From Hoeflea_A sp965204935 (GTDB lineage Bacteria; Pseudomonadota; Alphaproteobacteria; Rhizobiales; Rhizobiaceae): a stretch of DNA of 64,000 nucleotides. The stretch lies in NCBI RefSeq assembly GCF_965204935.1, contig NZ_CBDBFO010000002.1; one strand, given 5' to 3'. This document shows positions 41,899-50,632 of this stretch, in pieces. The translations under genes and the position numbers were made by a program. Within the stretch, counting starts at the first letter, position 1. Every line of letters starts with the position of its first letter. The notes beneath the pieces were generated by a model. The model was given only the letters and a program-made list of their open reading frames with translations. It ran no database searches and was not told the DNA's origin.

Positions 41899-42174
41899 TC
41901 ATCGCACCTTTTCCGGGATCGCGGTTTCAACGGCTTCGGTGAGTGCATCGGGCAGGATCGCGCCGTTGACGTCGGCGATGCGGTGAAAGGCGCAGCTATC
42001 CTTGAGATAGACATAGGCAAGCTGGTCGATCCTCTCGCGGTCGCGTCGCTTGTGATAGCCGCGCAGGGTTTCCTGGCCGCGCGGTGCCGGTGGTAGCGCC
42101 GGCACGTCCCGGCCATTCGAATCCTTCACAAGATCTGCTTGCAAGCCTTTGTAGCGACTATTGTTTTCACTCAT
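41899..42174 (-). CDS. eCIS tail protein X/LysM-like small protein
   Basis: A 91-residue protein starting MSENNSRYKGLQADLVKDSN. The C-terminal half DRERIDQLAYVYLKDSCAFH ... RIADVNGAILPDAL ... IPEKVR matches the tail-X/LysM layout (D-x-x-AY-x-x-L-x-D-x-x-x-x-x-x-I-x-D-x-N, ending I-P). Such proteins accompany the Afp7-like tube-spike connector and hub. The ATG at 42174 follows a purine-rich stretch; the longer frame (42240) overlaps the upstream gene. Confidence 0.7.
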   Translation of the reverse strand: MSENNSRYKGLQADLVKDSNGRDVPALPPAPRGQETLRGYHKRRDRERIDQLAYVYLKDSCAFHRIADVNGAILPDALTEAVETAIPEKVR

Positions 42175-42184
42175 GGACCTATCC

Positions 42185-42925
42185 TCAAGAGGGCAGCATG
42201 CCGAGAACGGACTCGACAGTGTTCGCAAGATTGGCGGCACCCCAGACCTCGCGCTGTTTTTTGGTGAAGGTGTAGCTGATCTTTGCGATCTCCCGGGCGA
42301 TCTCGTTGGGATGAGCCTCGAGTTCCCCTTGCGTCAAAACGCGCATGCCAAGCGAGACTTTGACCCGGTGCGGGTAAAGGATCGGCGAGAATTCCTGCTC
42401 ATCGACCTCGAACGAGGTGACACGCACCGGCACGATGCGGTTGATACCCCATACGAACAGCGTGATCGGTACCGAGCCGCGGCGCGCCTCGGCTACGGAG
42501 AAGTTGACACTGCCGCCGAAGGCCGAGGCCGCCGCAGTCAAAAGCTGGCCGAGCAGGCTGTCTTCCTGCGGGAACATTAAAAGTTCCAGGGCAGACAAGC
42601 GGTCTGCGACGCCGGATACGACCTGGATCGGGTTGGATTCCGGCATTTCCAGCGCGTCCGTAGCGTCGAGGATGAGGCTGAGACTGATCGTCTCCGTCGG
42701 ATCACCCGGCTGAGCGCCGGATGCCGTGCGCTCGGCGGCCTGGCTCCGGCCCTCAGCCTCGCCGTCACCCGCATCCTCCGGCTTCCACGCCTCAAAGGAG
42801 CGCGTCACCTGTGATGGGTTCATCCGGAAAATGATGACATTCGGCACCGGCCCGAGGAACCGCTCGGACATCTCGACGAGAGCGCCTTTCACAAGCTTGG
42901 GTGCGATGGGATTGTCGGCGGCCAT
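42185..42925 (-). CDS. eCIS tube terminal/connector protein (Afp7-like, CIS_tube domain)
   Basis: A 246-residue protein. The N-terminal KLVKGALVEMSERFLGPVPNVIIFRMNPSQVTRSFE is the conserved start of CIS tube-end proteins, and LSLILDATDALEMPE and PVRVTSFEVDEQEFSPILYPHRVKVSLGMRVL are the core. The C-terminal LysM seen in Afp7 is not obvious here and appears as the separate tail-X-like gene next door. AGGAGG precedes; ATG 42925 (second of two adjacent ATGs) has the better spacing. It would link inner tube to the hub. Confidence 0.8.
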   Translation of the reverse strand: MAADNPIAPKLVKGALVEMSERFLGPVPNVIIFRMNPSQVTRSFEAWKPEDAGDGEAEGRSQAAERTASGAQPGDPTETISLSLILDATDALEMPESNPIQVVSGVADRLSALELLMFPQEDSLLGQLLTAAASAFGGSVNFSVAEARRGSVPITLFVWGINRIVPVRVTSFEVDEQEFSPILYPHRVKVSLGMRVLTQGELEAHPNEIAREIAKISYTFTKKQREVWGAANLANTVESVLGMLPS

Positions 42926-42934
42926 CATTCCCTC

Positions 42935-45900
42935 CTAGATACTCGGCCGGAAATTGCGGATCTCGTAGCGGTTCGATGTCTGCATTTTGTCGACCTCGTT
43001 CATGACACGGTTGGTGCGACCGATGTCGCGGCCCGGATCATGCTGCTGATCCAGCGTCGTCGCGGTCTCGCCGCGGGCTTGCAGCGCTGCGGCGGCGTAG
43101 AAGTTCGCTTCTTCTGTCGGCAGGGCACGCGCCAACGCCGGTCGCATGACGTCCCGGTACATCCAGTGATACGTGTCCTGCATCGCGCGGAACACGGCCC
43201 GCTTCGCGGATGACTGATTTGCCGGCAGATTTGCCCATTGGGCGATGTTGGAAAAGTTATTGCCCGAAGGCGCACCGAGTTCGCGCAGGTGTCGCGAAGC
43301 GCTGGCTTTGAAGCGGCGGGCAACGCGCCCGCTCTGGCTTCTCGGGGGTTTTCCGTATTCTTCCTCCTTTGTCCAGCTTCCGCTTGCGTTAATGTGCAGC
43401 TTGCCGCGCCTGTGCGTTTCGGCGGCAAGAAGAATGGCAGGCATTCCGTCACCGCGTCCGCTGGTTCCGTGCAGCTTTCCAAGGTCAATGCGATTGGTGC
43501 CGTCGCTGAAATGTCTCGGTTCATCGGCATCCTCGAAACCGGGCAGCCGTTCGGCCTCGGTATTGAACATCCGCCTGTCACTGATCTGATTGCGAAAGTA
43601 CTGGATCAGGACGAATTGGGGGATGTGGTGGGACTGCCGGTCTGGCGTACCGATGCTGGTCAACTGCCCGTGCGTTCCGAGCCGCAATTTGTGCTCGTCG
43701 CCCGATCCGGGTCCGTCGGCATTCACAGTGGTGTAGTCTCGCCACGGCGCGATCGAAATCCCGGCCGTTTCAGTTTTCAACCGCTCAAACCGGGCTACAA
43801 AATCATCGTGGAACTCAAACGAACTTCCAGTCAGTTTGAGCAGGCTGTCGCTCGGGCGGCTGCTGATGGCCAGTCGACGCAGGATCTCCCGAAACTGCGG
43901 CGACATGTTCGACGTTTCCGGCCGCCCGGCCAGCGCCTTTTCCCAAAGCGGATTCGTAGTGTCGGTGATTCTACCAAGGTGGACCATGTAGACGGTCACC
44001 TTGCGGACATCACGCCTCTGCCCGGTCTGCTCCAGATCAATGCTCAGGGCAATGCCCGTGAAGCCGAACAGGAATGTTTCCAGGACATTGGCAAAAGCCT
44101 TTTGACTCAGTTTGGTCGTATCCGCACCGGCTGCCGATCCGGAACCGGCTCGACTGTCCGGGCGCTGCGCCCGGGCGGCGAGATTGGCGATGACCCGATC
44201 ATTGATTTCGGCGCCGCGGCCCGATACCAGATGCGCGCGAATGAGGTCGGGAACATTTCCGATGCCGGCATGCTTTGTGAACCGCGATTTCCGGTTGTCC
44301 GACAGTGCCGCTTTTACCTGCTGCCAGATCCTGCGGGCGTCATTCATTCCCGGCACGGTGGCAATGCCGACCTCGGACCGGCCCATGATATCGCCGACAA
44401 ACGCGTCGATATCGCTAGGCACGAGGAAACGATCGAGAATGTCCTTGAACAGCTTTCCGCCTAATGGCGACAGGCCCGGCTTTCCGGGGCTCCCGGCGTC
44501 GACGGGTTGATTTATCCTGTTGCCGGGCGCGGCGGCCCGCGAGGCTGCGCGATCGGCCGCTGCTTCTCTACCCCGATCGACATTCAATCCCTTGCCCGGC
44601 TGACCGATTGAGGGCGTGCGTCGCTGGCTGCCTTTGCGGCCAACGGGACTGGGACCGGTATGCTGCAGCACGTGAGCAAGCTCGTGACGCATAACATCGA
44701 GACCCTCACCGTGATCAGGCGAAAGTCCGGGCCGCAGAAAGACATGGCTGCCGGATGTCAGCCCGAGCGCACCATATCGGCGTGTCAGCCCTGCCCCGTC
44801 GCCCTCTTTGTGCAGCCGCACATGCGAAAAATCGTGACCAAATTCCCGGGCAGCGCGCGTCAGCGACGGACGCGGCAACGGCCTGCCGGGTCCGATGGTT
44901 CCGATGGGTGCTGAAGGTTCCGGCCTGTCTCCGAGCAGTGGGCTTGCGTCGGCCGTCATTTCCGGCAACGGCGTCGGCTCGAAATTCACTTCACCCGGCG
45001 TAATCCCGCCGCCAAGTCCGAAATCTTCCAACTGCCGGTTTGCAGTCGCGGCGAATTCAGCCTTGGCCCGTGCGAATGCCTCGGCAATGTCCGGTTTGAT
45101 TTTGTCTTGCCAGTACTTGTTCGGGTCAACCCCGGTACCCGCCAATGCTTCGGCCACCTCTTCGCCGATTTTGTCGATTGCGCCAGTGGCCCGCAGGATT
45201 GGAAGAACCACGCGCACCGCTTTTCCAAGGCGCCCCATGCGCTTGAGGCGCTCAAGGATGAATTCGATCATCGCCGCGACAACCAGATCGTTCGGAATCA
45301 GCTCGTCCGGCAACTCGATCTTGTCGATCGCCGAGAGCATTGCATTGATTTTCTCCGTGAATGCCGGCCCTATGTCTCCGGCACTGGAGATATTGTCCTC
45401 GATTTCATCAATGTTGAGACCATCAGGTCTGATGCCGACGGCGAGGCCAGACGCAATCTCCAACCCCCGGGCCACGTTTTGGTGAGAGGCCACAAAGGTT
45501 TGCACATTGCGAACCTGCGGAATTGTCCGTTTGCGGACCGCATTCAGCCGGTCGTAGAAGTGTTTGGGTATTTTGCCGATGCTGTCGGCGATACGGGAGA
45601 ACTTGCCTCTCCGGCCACGCCGGCGCCGGTTTCTGCGGTTTTGTGGATCTGGCCGCGGTTCATCGAGGTAGTCGATCGCGGTGCCGCTGAAGAGCAGGAA
45701 CTGCCAGATTGCATCTGTATTCAGCAGATCCGTATCAAGCTTGGCTTTGAGTTCCATCAGAGCTTCAGCCGGCTGACCTCGGACGATATCAAGCATGTCG
45801 TCGAACTCGTCCGACAAGAGGAACTGTCCGACCTCGAACACGATACGGCCAACCATGATGACCTGGCCTGCGCCCGGAATGAACTCCGCCAGATCCAGCG

Positions 45901-48900
45901 TCAGTATGGCCGCTTCCTCGATCGCTTCGCCGATCCCCACCATCGACAGGTAAAACGCACGATTGGCAACCGCGTCGTTGAGGAACATGAGAAGCTCCAG
46001 ATCCAGCCCGGTCAACCTGTCGGTTATGTCGATCGGCTCTCCACTGCCAATGCGAATGCGAACCAGCACATCACCGGTCGGTTTGATGGTTTTGTGCTCG
46101 GCGTCCAGGAGGGTCGGCGGCAAGATTTGATCATCGCCGCGCCCGTAGGCGGGCAGGAATGTAAATGGCTTGAAAATTCGGACAATCTGAACCGCTTTTC
46201 CATCGTGGAAGAATGGCTCGTTAGAAGCAGGGATTTCGCTGGCGAACAGGTTGTTTTTCAGCGCAGTTCCCGTGCTGACAAGTGCGATGCGCGTGGTCAT
46301 TTCCCGCGCCGTGGCTTCAAACTGACGAACCACACGCAGCAAACGCCGCCGGGATGCGGAAATATCAAAATCAGCCTTCTCAGTGCTGTTCATCAATTGC
46401 AGCATTTGATGCGAACGGCCGGCAACCGAGCTGCGCAGCGCGCGCCGTATCAGCGGCGTAAAGCCTGTGATCACGTCAAAGCGTGTTTCGCTGTTATGGC
46501 CAAACGACTTACCCGCGATAGTGACCTTGGGGTTGAACGCCCTCTCGATGTCCTCGGACAGAGTGAGCATCAGGATGGCGAGCTGCTTCTCGCCATGACC
46601 AAACTCTTGCTCATCCTTGTCGATGAGTTTGTCGGGGATGACCAGCCGAAGAAATTCCTCGATCGCATATTCGGCGTCATTCGGCGCGCCGTAGTTCATC
46701 AGGCTGTTTTCGACGTATCTCTCAAGGTAACCCCGCACCTTTCGCACGGTGCGCCGGCGCTCGTAGGAGACGGCGAGCGGCAGCAACCTGGCCAGTCGCT
46801 CGTTCTCGGTGTCTTGCAACGTACCAAGCGTGACCGGGACTGCACCAAGGATCGTGTTGAGGTTGTCCGGATCCTTGGTGGCAACCGACAGTGTTGCGAT
46901 CCACTCGGCATTCGAGAGTTCCGAGGCCGGCGAGCCGCTCTCTTGCTCGATCATCTGATTGAGCAGACGGACCGGGCGAAGGATGCGTATGAGCGGATCA
47001 AGAGACGGGATCAGCCATGCAAAGACGCCTGCCGACGGATGGTCGGGGAATACGACCGCACCCATTTTCTGCACCTGCGGTGCCAATTCCTCCCTGGTGC
47101 GCCGATGCGATTTGACGAGTTCCCGGAAAGAACTCTTGTTTTTCTCGTATTCCACATATTCGAACGTTGCGACCTGCCAGCGCATCGGCCGGTCGTCGCC
47201 GCGCGCTTCCGCCTGTGCACGCTGGATGATGTTGCCTTGATCCTCATCGCCCGCCTCCGGTTCAGGGGCAGCGAGCATGCGCGAGAGGGCATTGGCCAGG
47301 CGGCGGGAGCGCATCAGTTCATAAATTCCGGCAAGGTCACTGACCGTCAGTGGCAGGTAGATGCTGCGCCTGTCTTCGCCTTCACCGACGGTGAAACTGA
47401 TGGGCAGATGCGCTTCGTCTTCCACTGTAAGTTTGCCGATTTCACCAGCCATTGCACTGACCGGCGTGCTTGGATCCTCTTCCCAGTCGCTTAGCAGTGC
47501 CAGCGATGATTCTTCGATATCGCGGCCGGCCAGCACGTCTGCGGATCGGCGCTCAAGCGACCGCGACCGCAACATCTTGGCGAACGTCGAAAGTACACGT
47601 GCCATTCGGATCCGGCTCGCAACGCGGACATCGCCGATCTGGCTGGGTGCATCGGAACTTGTGGTAAAGGATTGGAAATAGTCGAGATTCTCAATCAGTC
47701 GGGGGACCAACAGGCGCAACGCACCGGCAATGACATGCGCTTCCTCGAATTCTCCTTCCTCGCGCGAAACCTGCCTGCGGATGTGGGTATCGAGTGTGGC
47801 TATGAGCCGTTCCATGGCACGGCGGAAATTGCGCCGGTTTGCCCGGTCTACACGCGGTGCAGGCAGATTGTTTTCCGGTGTAGTTTCAAGCAGCCTCAGC
47901 CCGGCATCTTCAATCCGTGAGCGTACCAACGCGACGATCGGAAATTCCGGAAACGCACGACCCTCTTCTGCGTCACTGATGGCCGCTTCGAATGTTTCTT
48001 TGCCGCGGGTACTGGCCGATGTCCAATAGTCGATGGCACGCTGCGCCAGCATCGCGGTGTGCCGATGGGCCTCAATCCGAAACGCCTGTCCACCAGACTC
48101 TTCGATCGACGCTGCCATCGCGGTTGACCACCTGCCGATCCGGGCAGCTATTTCTGCTCTTTGGAGAACAGGGTTGTCCCTGAGGTAGCTGGTTTGCTCC
48201 TGGATCTGATCGATCATTTGTTCATACGCGGTGACAAAGGAATCGATAAGCCCGGCGCCATAGACAATTGCCTCGTTGCGACCGAGCACATTCCAGTCAT
48301 TTGCTTCTTCTAACAGCTCGTCGCGATAGGAAATAAATCCGTAGATGGGCTGCCTGCCACGCGACAGATCGATGAGGTAATTCCAGACCGCCTGCGGATA
48401 TGCGCGCGTAATGAATTGCCGCAACCGCCTACCCCGCGCAAAAACACGCCGTTTCACGACATCGACAACCGCGGACCGTGACATTGCATCGGTCAGAAAC
48501 GGATGATGCAGCGCGACGGACGGGATATCGATGTCGCCTGTGAGCAGCGTGGCTGCGGCGGTGTTGAATCCGCCAAATTTCAGAACATCGAACAACAGGC
48601 CCCGGGCGCGTCGCGACAGTTCGTGCAACGGCTTGCCAGTCCCGCTGACCTCACCTGCGCGGATTTCCGCGCTCAGCGCCGAGCCGCCGGCGCGTTCCGG
48701 ATCGAATTCTCCGGATATGCGTGTGACGACCGCCTCAAGGTCCAGATCCTCGGCACCGCCGTCGCCCGTGCGGTGCATGTCCACAAGTTTGCGGATCAGA
48801 TCGTCCCGGTCCGGTGCACCCCAACCATAGAGCGGTCCGCCAAGCGCAAGCGGCACACCGGAACCGAAACGGCGCGTCGCACGCAGCCGGCCGTCCGGCC

Positions 48901-49300
48901 CGCGTTCGCCGGTCTGCTGCAGCACGTGTGTGATCTCGTGGAAAAGAAGGTCGCGGCCCGCCTCTCCGTTCAGTCCGTTAACGCTCGCGACATGGATATC
49001 GGCCCCCGCTGACAGCGCTGCGATACCCTGCGGGGCGTGCGATCCGTCTGCATCCGTGTGGACGCGCACGGCCGAAAGATCGGCATCGAAGCTGCGCTCC
49101 GCATCGTCGCGCAGTGAAAGAGGCAGTGGCCGGCCGCTGCCTGGCGGCGAAAGTCGCGGCGCCGCCGGAGCCGGATCAAGGCGCGGGATCGGCTGTCCTT
49201 TGTCGATCGCGCGAACAGATGCGACAGCCTGCGCCTCATGACGGCTCGGGCCGGGCCGGATGCGCGGTGCCTTCGGTTTCCTGTCGGCCGAGCGCTTCAC
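42935..49300 (-). CDS. Giant eCIS protein with two DUF4157 (metallopeptidase-like) domains, candidate effector or length-control protein
   Basis: A 2121-residue protein with a GTG start overlapping the upstream stop (GTGA) and GGAGG ahead of it. The first DUF4157 domain spans about 54-131: GRPLP, F-D-LSAVRVHTD, and zinc-binding HEITH at 121-125. A long helical middle part with one or two hydrophobic stretches (ILTLDLAEFIPGAGQVIMVG) and an Arg-rich patch near 1230 follows. The second DUF4157 domain ends with HELAH at 1539-1543 plus VLQHTG. The C-terminal ~450 residues contain RQSHHIPQ (HH at 1891-1892), reminiscent of HNH-type toxin endings, and may be the active payload. DUF4157 is a hallmark of eCIS cargo loci. 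No separate tape measure is seen, so a ruler role is also conceivable. Confidence 0.75.
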   Translation of the reverse strand: MKRSADRKPKAPRIRPGPSRHEAQAVASVRAIDKGQPIPRLDPAPAAPRLSPPGSGRPLPLSLRDDAERSFDADLSAVRVHTDADGSHAPQGIAALSAGADIHVASVNGLNGEAGRDLLFHEITHVLQQTGERGPDGRLRATRRFGSGVPLALGGPLYGWGAPDRDDLIRKLVDMHRTGDGGAEDLDLEAVVTRISGEFDPERAGGSALSAEIRAGEVSGTGKPLHELSRRARGLLFDVLKFGGFNTAAATLLTGDIDIPSVALHHPFLTDAMSRSAVVDVVKRRVFARGRRLRQFITRAYPQAVWNYLIDLSRGRQPIYGFISYRDELLEEANDWNVLGRNEAIVYGAGLIDSFVTAYEQMIDQIQEQTSYLRDNPVLQRAEIAARIGRWSTAMAASIEESGGQAFRIEAHRHTAMLAQRAIDYWTSASTRGKETFEAAISDAEEGRAFPEFPIVALVRSRIEDAGLRLLETTPENNLPAPRVDRANRRNFRRAMERLIATLDTHIRRQVSREEGEFEEAHVIAGALRLLVPRLIENLDYFQSFTTSSDAPSQIGDVRVASRIRMARVLSTFAKMLRSRSLERRSADVLAGRDIEESSLALLSDWEEDPSTPVSAMAGEIGKLTVEDEAHLPISFTVGEGEDRRSIYLPLTVSDLAGIYELMRSRRLANALSRMLAAPEPEAGDEDQGNIIQRAQAEARGDDRPMRWQVATFEYVEYEKNKSSFRELVKSHRRTREELAPQVQKMGAVVFPDHPSAGVFAWLIPSLDPLIRILRPVRLLNQMIEQESGSPASELSNAEWIATLSVATKDPDNLNTILGAVPVTLGTLQDTENERLARLLPLAVSYERRRTVRKVRGYLERYVENSLMNYGAPNDAEYAIEEFLRLVIPDKLIDKDEQEFGHGEKQLAILMLTLSEDIERAFNPKVTIAGKSFGHNSETRFDVITGFTPLIRRALRSSVAGRSHQMLQLMNSTEKADFDISASRRRLLRVVRQFEATAREMTTRIALVSTGTALKNNLFASEIPASNEPFFHDGKAVQIVRIFKPFTFLPAYGRGDDQILPPTLLDAEHKTIKPTGDVLVRIRIGSGEPIDITDRLTGLDLELLMFLNDAVANRAFYLSMVGIGEAIEEAAILTLDLAEFIPGAGQVIMVGRIVFEVGQFLLSDEFDDMLDIVRGQPAEALMELKAKLDTDLLNTDAIWQFLLFSGTAIDYLDEPRPDPQNRRNRRRRGRRGKFSRIADSIGKIPKHFYDRLNAVRKRTIPQVRNVQTFVASHQNVARGLEIASGLAVGIRPDGLNIDEIEDNISSAGDIGPAFTEKINAMLSAIDKIELPDELIPNDLVVAAMIEFILERLKRMGRLGKAVRVVLPILRATGAIDKIGEEVAEALAGTGVDPNKYWQDKIKPDIAEAFARAKAEFAATANRQLEDFGLGGGITPGEVNFEPTPLPEMTADASPLLGDRPEPSAPIGTIGPGRPLPRPSLTRAAREFGHDFSHVRLHKEGDGAGLTRRYGALGLTSGSHVFLRPGLSPDHGEGLDVMRHELAHVLQHTGPSPVGRKGSQRRTPSIGQPGKGLNVDRGREAAADRAASRAAAPGNRINQPVDAGSPGKPGLSPLGGKLFKDILDRFLVPSDIDAFVGDIMGRSEVGIATVPGMNDARRIWQQVKAALSDNRKSRFTKHAGIGNVPDLIRAHLVSGRGAEINDRVIANLAARAQRPDSRAGSGSAAGADTTKLSQKAFANVLETFLFGFTGIALSIDLEQTGQRRDVRKVTVYMVHLGRITDTTNPLWEKALAGRPETSNMSPQFREILRRLAISSRPSDSLLKLTGSSFEFHDDFVARFERLKTETAGISIAPWRDYTTVNADGPGSGDEHKLRLGTHGQLTSIGTPDRQSHHIPQFVLIQYFRNQISDRRMFNTEAERLPGFEDADEPRHFSDGTNRIDLGKLHGTSGRGDGMPAILLAAETHRRGKLHINASGSWTKEEEYGKPPRSQSGRVARRFKASASRHLRELGAPSGNNFSNIAQWANLPANQSSAKRAVFRAMQDTYHWMYRDVMRPALARALPTEEANFYAAAALQARGETATTLDQQHDPGRDIGRTNRVMNEVDKMQTSNRYEIRNFRPSI

Positions 49301-49524
49301 GATCCGCCTCCAAGTCCCTTGCGCACGATCCGCCTGCCGAGCGCTGCGGTGTCTTCCCCGTCCTGACGGGTAAGCGTGTGCCTGCAGCTATCCGAATGGG
49401 CTGCGGCCTTCTGCGGCTGCGTCTCGGCAAGTGCCTGGCGGACTGCGTCTGCCAGCGCCTTCGGATCAGCGCCATCGGAAATCCGGATTTTCAGGCGATC
49501 GATGACCACAGACGCACGTTTCAT
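49297..49524 (-). CDS. Small eCIS protein with V-x-I-x-R-L-x-I motif
   Basis: A 75-residue protein starting MKRASVVIDRLKIRISDGAD. It has a beta-like N-terminal motif, a helix (PKALADAVRQALAET) and a charged tail ending VRKGLGGGS. ATG overlaps the stop of the DUF4157-OmpA gene (ATGA), and its own end overlaps the start of the giant protein. The motif VVIDRLKIRI resembles VHIGRFEIEV in the Pro-rich protein at 57934-58779. I know of similar small proteins beside DUF4157 genes in other eCIS loci, but the function is unknown. It could be a chaperone or loading adaptor. Confidence 0.65.
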   Translation of the reverse strand: MKRASVVIDRLKIRISDGADPKALADAVRQALAETQPQKAAAHSDSCRHTLTRQDGEDTAALGRRIVRKGLGGGS

Positions 49525-50632
49525 CGCCGCACCTCCTGCCGGCACGCCGCCCGCAAGGCCGACATGATGGCACGGCGCTCGGTGCCCCCAACCTCGCCGG
49601 CCTTGAGCGCTTCCTCCACGGCGGTGAAAGGAAGACGTTCCACGGCGCCGACGCCGAGATCGACAAGGCGGCCGCGAATGCCCTCACCGATGCCGAGATC
49701 ACGCAGGCGCCGGTCGAACCAGCGCCGGGTGCTGTCGCGCCACACGCCACACACCGAGAATGTAAACGGCTCCGGCCTGATAACCGGTGTTCGCAGCAGG
49801 CGGTCGAGGCGCTCTTTATCGGTTTCGGGCCGGAAGGGAAGCCGCGGCGCCGTGATGATGGGCGGCACGGGGGGCGCTTCCGGCTCCGGTGACGGCGTCG
49901 ACGCAAGTGCCGGGCTGACGATGGTGATTTCGACGCGGCGGTGGCGTGCGCGGAAACGCTCGCGCTCGGCCGCATCGACGTCAGTTTCCTGCGATTGCGA
50001 TTCCCCGTGACCGCTACCCGATATCTCCGGCGCAAATCCAAGCCCCGCGAGCAACAGCATCCGCACTGTCTGGCGGCGGCTTTCAGAAAGGCGCTGGTTG
50101 AATTCGTCGGTGCCCTCGGCGGATGCGAATCCGTCGATGCTGACGGCCGCATCGGGCATGCCGCGCAGCTGCTGCTGAACGCGGTTCAGCGCACGCAGGC
50201 TTGAGGCCCCGAGTAGGAAAGAGCCCTGGCTGAAATAGAGCGTCAGCGAGATACCGAAATCCGATCGAAAGACCTCCGGTGCTGGAACCGATGGCATCAG
50301 CGTCGGCTCCGGATCAAGCGAGCGCGTACCGGCAATGGAGTTGTTCCGTTGCGATTGCGCGACATGGGCGACCTCATGGGCGATCAGCCGCCGGCGCGCC
50401 GGGCCGGCTCCCGGTGCGGCCCGGCCGAGATGGATCGCGTCGCCGTCCTGGAAGCCGCGTGCGCCAAGCTGGTCGGCAGCATCGCCGGAAGCGGAGTCAT
50501 CGAAGATGCGAACGGCGCCAAGATCCGCTCCCGTCTTTTCCTCATGGGCGCGCCGCAGCTCGTCCGGCAAAGGCCGGCCTCCCCCTGCAACATCTTCAAT
50601 CGTGCGTCCGGCTTTGGGGGCATCACGCATGA
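49521..50632 (-). CDS. DUF4157-OmpA eCIS protein, exon 2 (after tandem group II introns)
   Basis: The main coding part of a 426-residue protein whose first 56 codons lie at 54407-54575. After splicing the junction reads RRYADD-F-MRDAPKAGR in one frame (169 + 1112 nt = 427 codons with stop). A DUF4157 domain follows, with GGGRPLPDEL and zinc motif HEVAH at spliced residues 142-146. An OmpA/MotB-like peptidoglycan-binding domain comes next (LTLYFSQGSFLLG, VSIDGFASAEGTDEFNQRLSE, RHRRVEITI). The C-terminal ~110 residues are Pro-rich then helical. No signal peptide. It may be cargo or a cell-wall-binding part of the particle. A frame entering from the intron is not a real start. Confidence 0.8.

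Noticed and set aside
45107..47494. A 795-codon open frame on the plus strand, antisense to the giant DUF4157 gene
   Set aside because: It is the complement of a high-GC coding sequence, has no recognisable domain or ribosome site, and the minus-strand frame has clear motifs and operon coupling.
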